DNA of 15,685 nt from a bacterium (GTDB taxonomy: Bacteria; NPL-UPA2; JAGMAN01): assembly GCA_023130215.1 (NCBI GenBank), contig JAGMAN010000001.1:1-15685 (forward strand), given 5' to 3'. Numbering within the stretch: position 1 is the first letter of the stretch; every line of letters begins with the position of its first letter. Of this stretch, positions 14,232-15,685 are shown in pieces. Both the position numbers and the translations under genes were made by a program. Under the pieces are notes generated by a model. The model was given only the letters and a program-made list of their open reading frames with translations, did not search any database and had not been told where the DNA came from.

Positions 14232-14332
14232 ACCACGGTCTCCTTCGGTTCAAAAATTGTGCCCTTATTGTGCCCTAACTCCAATAAATCGTCGGAGTCT
14301 TCACAATTCTCGCAATTATCCAAATGCCACTA
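14229..14332 (-). pseudogene. Gene tail ending at the terminator
   Basis: A 34-codon open frame without start reads NCENCEDSDDLLELGHNKGT and onward to a stop inside the terminator stem. Its middle resembles the remnant beside tRNA-Lys (11380-11475). It is probably the 3' end of a lost gene, perhaps an integrase, given its place next to the tRNA fragment. Confidence 0.35.
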
Positions 14333-14393
14333 AGCTTAGGTATCTCAACGCTTTAGCTTGACACACAAGGACTTACGCAGATAGCCCATTTCG

Positions 14394-14433
14394 GATTAAG
14401 AGTCAGGTGCTCTTCCAACTGAGCTGTGGGGGC
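14394..14433 (-). pseudogene. tRNA-Lys 5'-half fragment (attachment-site-like)
   Basis: Forty bases match the first 40 nt of the intact tRNA-Lys at 11305-11344 with one mismatch, in the same orientation, ending in the anticodon loop. No tRNA 3' half follows. A displaced tRNA half in direct orientation is the usual scar of an integrative element; the pair would bound an island of about 3.1 kb. Confidence 0.85.
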
Positions 14434-14473
14434 AAGTCTATCATATTGGATATTTAGATGGAATAATGTTTGG

Positions 14474-15256
14474 TCAAAATGTCCAGACAGGAGTACTGCC
14501 TACACTTAAAAGTTTGCCTTTACGATTTAATGCTTTTAGTTCTGCGATAATTATCTGCCAATAAATCCTGTCTTGCTGCCTGAATTTTTCAATTTCAAGA
14601 GCAATCGCGTTTGAGACAGAAGAAAAATTATTTTGCAACGCATACTTTAGACATTTCCTTGAAAGTTTCTTACAAACTTTTCTGGCATCTCGATGGTTTT
14701 TAAGATAAAATAATATATCTTCCGTTTCAAAACTATTAGTCAGGATCCATACCCAGTCTTCATCTTTTATAACACTTGCACGCATTTTCTCATATTCTTG
14801 CCTGACCAAATTCGAGATTATTGGATAATCTGTCAGCCGTCTTGTCTTTTTTATCTGAACCAAATCCCTCAGGCCAATAGTTGCGATTTTACCCCATTCT
14901 GTTTTGCAGAAATTGACATTCTTATAGGCCGCCTGAAAAGACCCTACTCTGGGAACGACACCCATAACATCCAGAAACCAAATGGGGTCCTCCTGCTCTG
15001 TAGAGGGAACCTCAAAGTGATAACCATGGCCATTTTGAATAAAATCAAATTTTATAGGCGGGGTAACCTTGTATATCTTTGCCTTCGATTTGCGCAGGCA
15101 GTCTATAAACTTTTTCCAATTTTCCGGCTCAGGAGAAATCCAGAGATCAATATCTTCTGAAAAGGTTGCCGCTCCATACAAGACAGTTGCCTGTCCGCTA
15201 ATAAGTAAATATTTTATATTATTGCGAGTAAGGTGTAGGAAAAATTTTTTTATCAT
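14474..15256 (-). CDS. Nucleotidyltransferase-fold protein, third TA-like enzyme
   Basis: A 260-aa protein with the nucleotidyltransferase core common in MNT/AbiEii-like genes: ISGQATVLYG (19-28), then FSEDIDLWI with Asp35 and Asp37, and a probable third carboxylate at Asp96 (WFLDVMG). The motif GLRDLVQIKKTRRLTDY follows, where such proteins keep conserved Lys/Arg. It shares little with the other two nucleotidyltransferases in the window. It overlaps by 38 bp with a 58-aa ORF upstream, implying a coupled two-gene unit. The ribosome site is weak (AAGAG), as expected for a coupled gene. Whether it is a toxin or a silent nucleotidyltransferase relative cannot be told from sequence. Confidence 0.8.
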   Translation of the reverse strand: MIKKFFLHLTRNNIKYLLISGQATVLYGAATFSEDIDLWISPEPENWKKFIDCLRKSKAKIYKVTPPIKFDFIQNGHGYHFEVPSTEQEDPIWFLDVMGVVPRVGSFQAAYKNVNFCKTEWGKIATIGLRDLVQIKKTRRLTDYPIISNLVRQEYEKMRASVIKDEDWVWILTNSFETEDILFYLKNHRDARKVCKKLSRKCLKYALQNNFSSVSNAIALEIEKFRQQDRIYWQIIIAELKALNRKGKLLSVGSTPVWTF

Positions 15257-15395
15257 GAACTGCTCTTTTATCTTTCAATAAACGCCGCATAGCCCATGAT
15301 CTACACAATCGTTCTGAAGGAGACATTCGAGACCACACAGACCTTTGATAGACCATTGGCCAACTATTTTCCACAAGATCAATCTTATTGCGCAT
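15219..15395 (-). CDS. Small protein (58 aa) overlapping the nucleotidyltransferase gene
   Basis: A 58-aa frame with AAGGG six bases before its ATG. It contains SVWSRMSPSERLCRSWAMRR and later AVHDKKIFPTP. The MSPSERLxRSW pattern looks like a real conserved helix and not a chance frame, and resembles small proteins I associate with genes of this kind, though I cannot confirm the family here. It ends 38 bp inside the nucleotidyltransferase gene in another frame. A promoter lies about 80 bp upstream. By position it is the candidate antitoxin or partner. An alternative 11-codon frame overlaps its start. Confidence 0.6.
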   Translation of the reverse strand: MRNKIDLVENSWPMVYQRSVWSRMSPSERLCRSWAMRRLLKDKRAVHDKKIFPTPYSQ

Positions 15396-15472
15396 ATCTG
15401 GCCCTTTTGGAATATTCCATATACACCTCTTTGTATACTCGTTATAAGTCGCTTATTATCCCTACCAATTTA

Positions 15473-15501
15473 ACAGTAGCATACAAAATTCTGTCTGTCA
15501 A
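15473..15501 (-). promoter_or_regulatory. Proximal promoter of the small-ORF/nucleotidyltransferase unit
   Basis: TTGACA (15496-15501) and TACTGT (15473-15478), 17-bp spacer, with TGC before the -10 (extended -10) on the minus strand. Confidence 0.55.
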
Positions 15502-15524
15502 TTACATTATTTCTCTTTTGCCAG

Positions 15525-15539
15525 TAAAAACCAACCTCC
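15525..15539 (-). repeat. 15-bp repeat upstream of the proximal promoter
   Basis: GGAGGTTGGTTTTTA on the minus strand, identical to 15656-15670. It lies 23 bp upstream of the proximal -35 box. Confidence 0.75.
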
Positions 15540-15609
15540 TAAACCTTACCAAGCATCCTTCCCCACCTTTTTTCTCCAATTTTCGCGCTTCCTTTTCAGG
15601 CTATGTTGG

Positions 15610-15639
15610 ATCTTATCACATTGGATTCGATCCTGTCAA
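15610..15639 (-). promoter_or_regulatory. Distal promoter of the small-ORF/nucleotidyltransferase unit
   Basis: TTGACA (15634-15639) and TAAGAT (15610-15615), 18-bp spacer, on the minus strand. No convincing gene lies between this and the proximal promoter. Confidence 0.5.
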
Positions 15640-15655
15640 GTATTTCGATGATCCT

Positions 15656-15670
15656 TAAAAACCAACCTCC
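15656..15670 (-). repeat. 15-bp repeat upstream of the distal promoter
   Basis: Second copy of GGAGGTTGGTTTTTA, 16 bp upstream of the distal -35 box; candidate binding site or trace of a duplicated promoter region. Confidence 0.75.
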
Positions 15671-15685
15671 CTTTCCACCTATAGT

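Noticed and set aside
15296-15658. Plus-strand frame of 120 aa at the right end
   Set aside because: No ribosome site, composition typical of chance AT-rich frames, and it is antisense to promoters and the 58-aa ORF.
1-15685. CRISPR array, insertion sequence or intact integrase
   Set aside because: No regularly spaced repeats, no complete transposase and no tyrosine or serine recombinase active site were seen in any frame I read.

Overview
The window is bacterial. It carries tig, clpP, serA and three tRNA genes, and almost every real gene lies on the minus strand. It looks like a conserved chromosomal backbone cut into by defence and toxin-antitoxin (TA) islands. The mix suggests an uncultured anaerobe from a deep-branching or candidate phylum; the sequence alone does not let me name it.

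Backbone (about 4.6-11.35 kb, read right to left): a tRNA-Lys/Leu/Gly array runs straight into tig (trigger factor) and clpP. These are followed by a class V aminotransferase, a small hicB-hicA TA pair, serA, and a DRE-TIM acyltransferase of the homocitrate / Re-citrate synthase type. serA and the acyltransferase overlap by 4 bp. The aminotransferase and SerA together suggest serine biosynthesis.

Left island (1-4.6 kb): two unrelated AbiE-type (type IV) TA operons lie in tandem. Each has a strong promoter with an inverted repeat at the transcription start. Each is also bounded by the same two landmarks: the 3' end of the acyltransferase gene on one side, and a promoter-bearing repeat that leads into an ATPase-like gene on the other. 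Between the operons, a 26-codon ATPase start is fused to a displaced 212-bp acyltransferase tail. The two acyltransferase tails differ at 9 positions, 8 of them synonymous third positions. This looks like two alleles of one insertion slot joined end to end, either by single-crossover integration or by an assembly chimera.

Right island (11.35-14.45 kb): bounded by the intact tRNA-Lys gene and a 40-nt copy of its 5' half. It holds a DUF2283 gene, an unrecognised 503-aa Cys-rich protein, an ORF6N pseudogene, an orphan YgiT-type zinc-finger protein, a terminator and two similar C-terminal gene tails.

Far right (14.47-15.69 kb): a third, different nucleotidyltransferase gene, preceded by an overlapping 58-aa ORF and two promoters that each follow the same 15-bp repeat. 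The window thus holds three distinct nucleotidyltransferase-fold TA-like proteins plus HicAB, YgiT and DUF2283, and several duplicated gene ends: the acyltransferase, clpP and tRNA-Lys.
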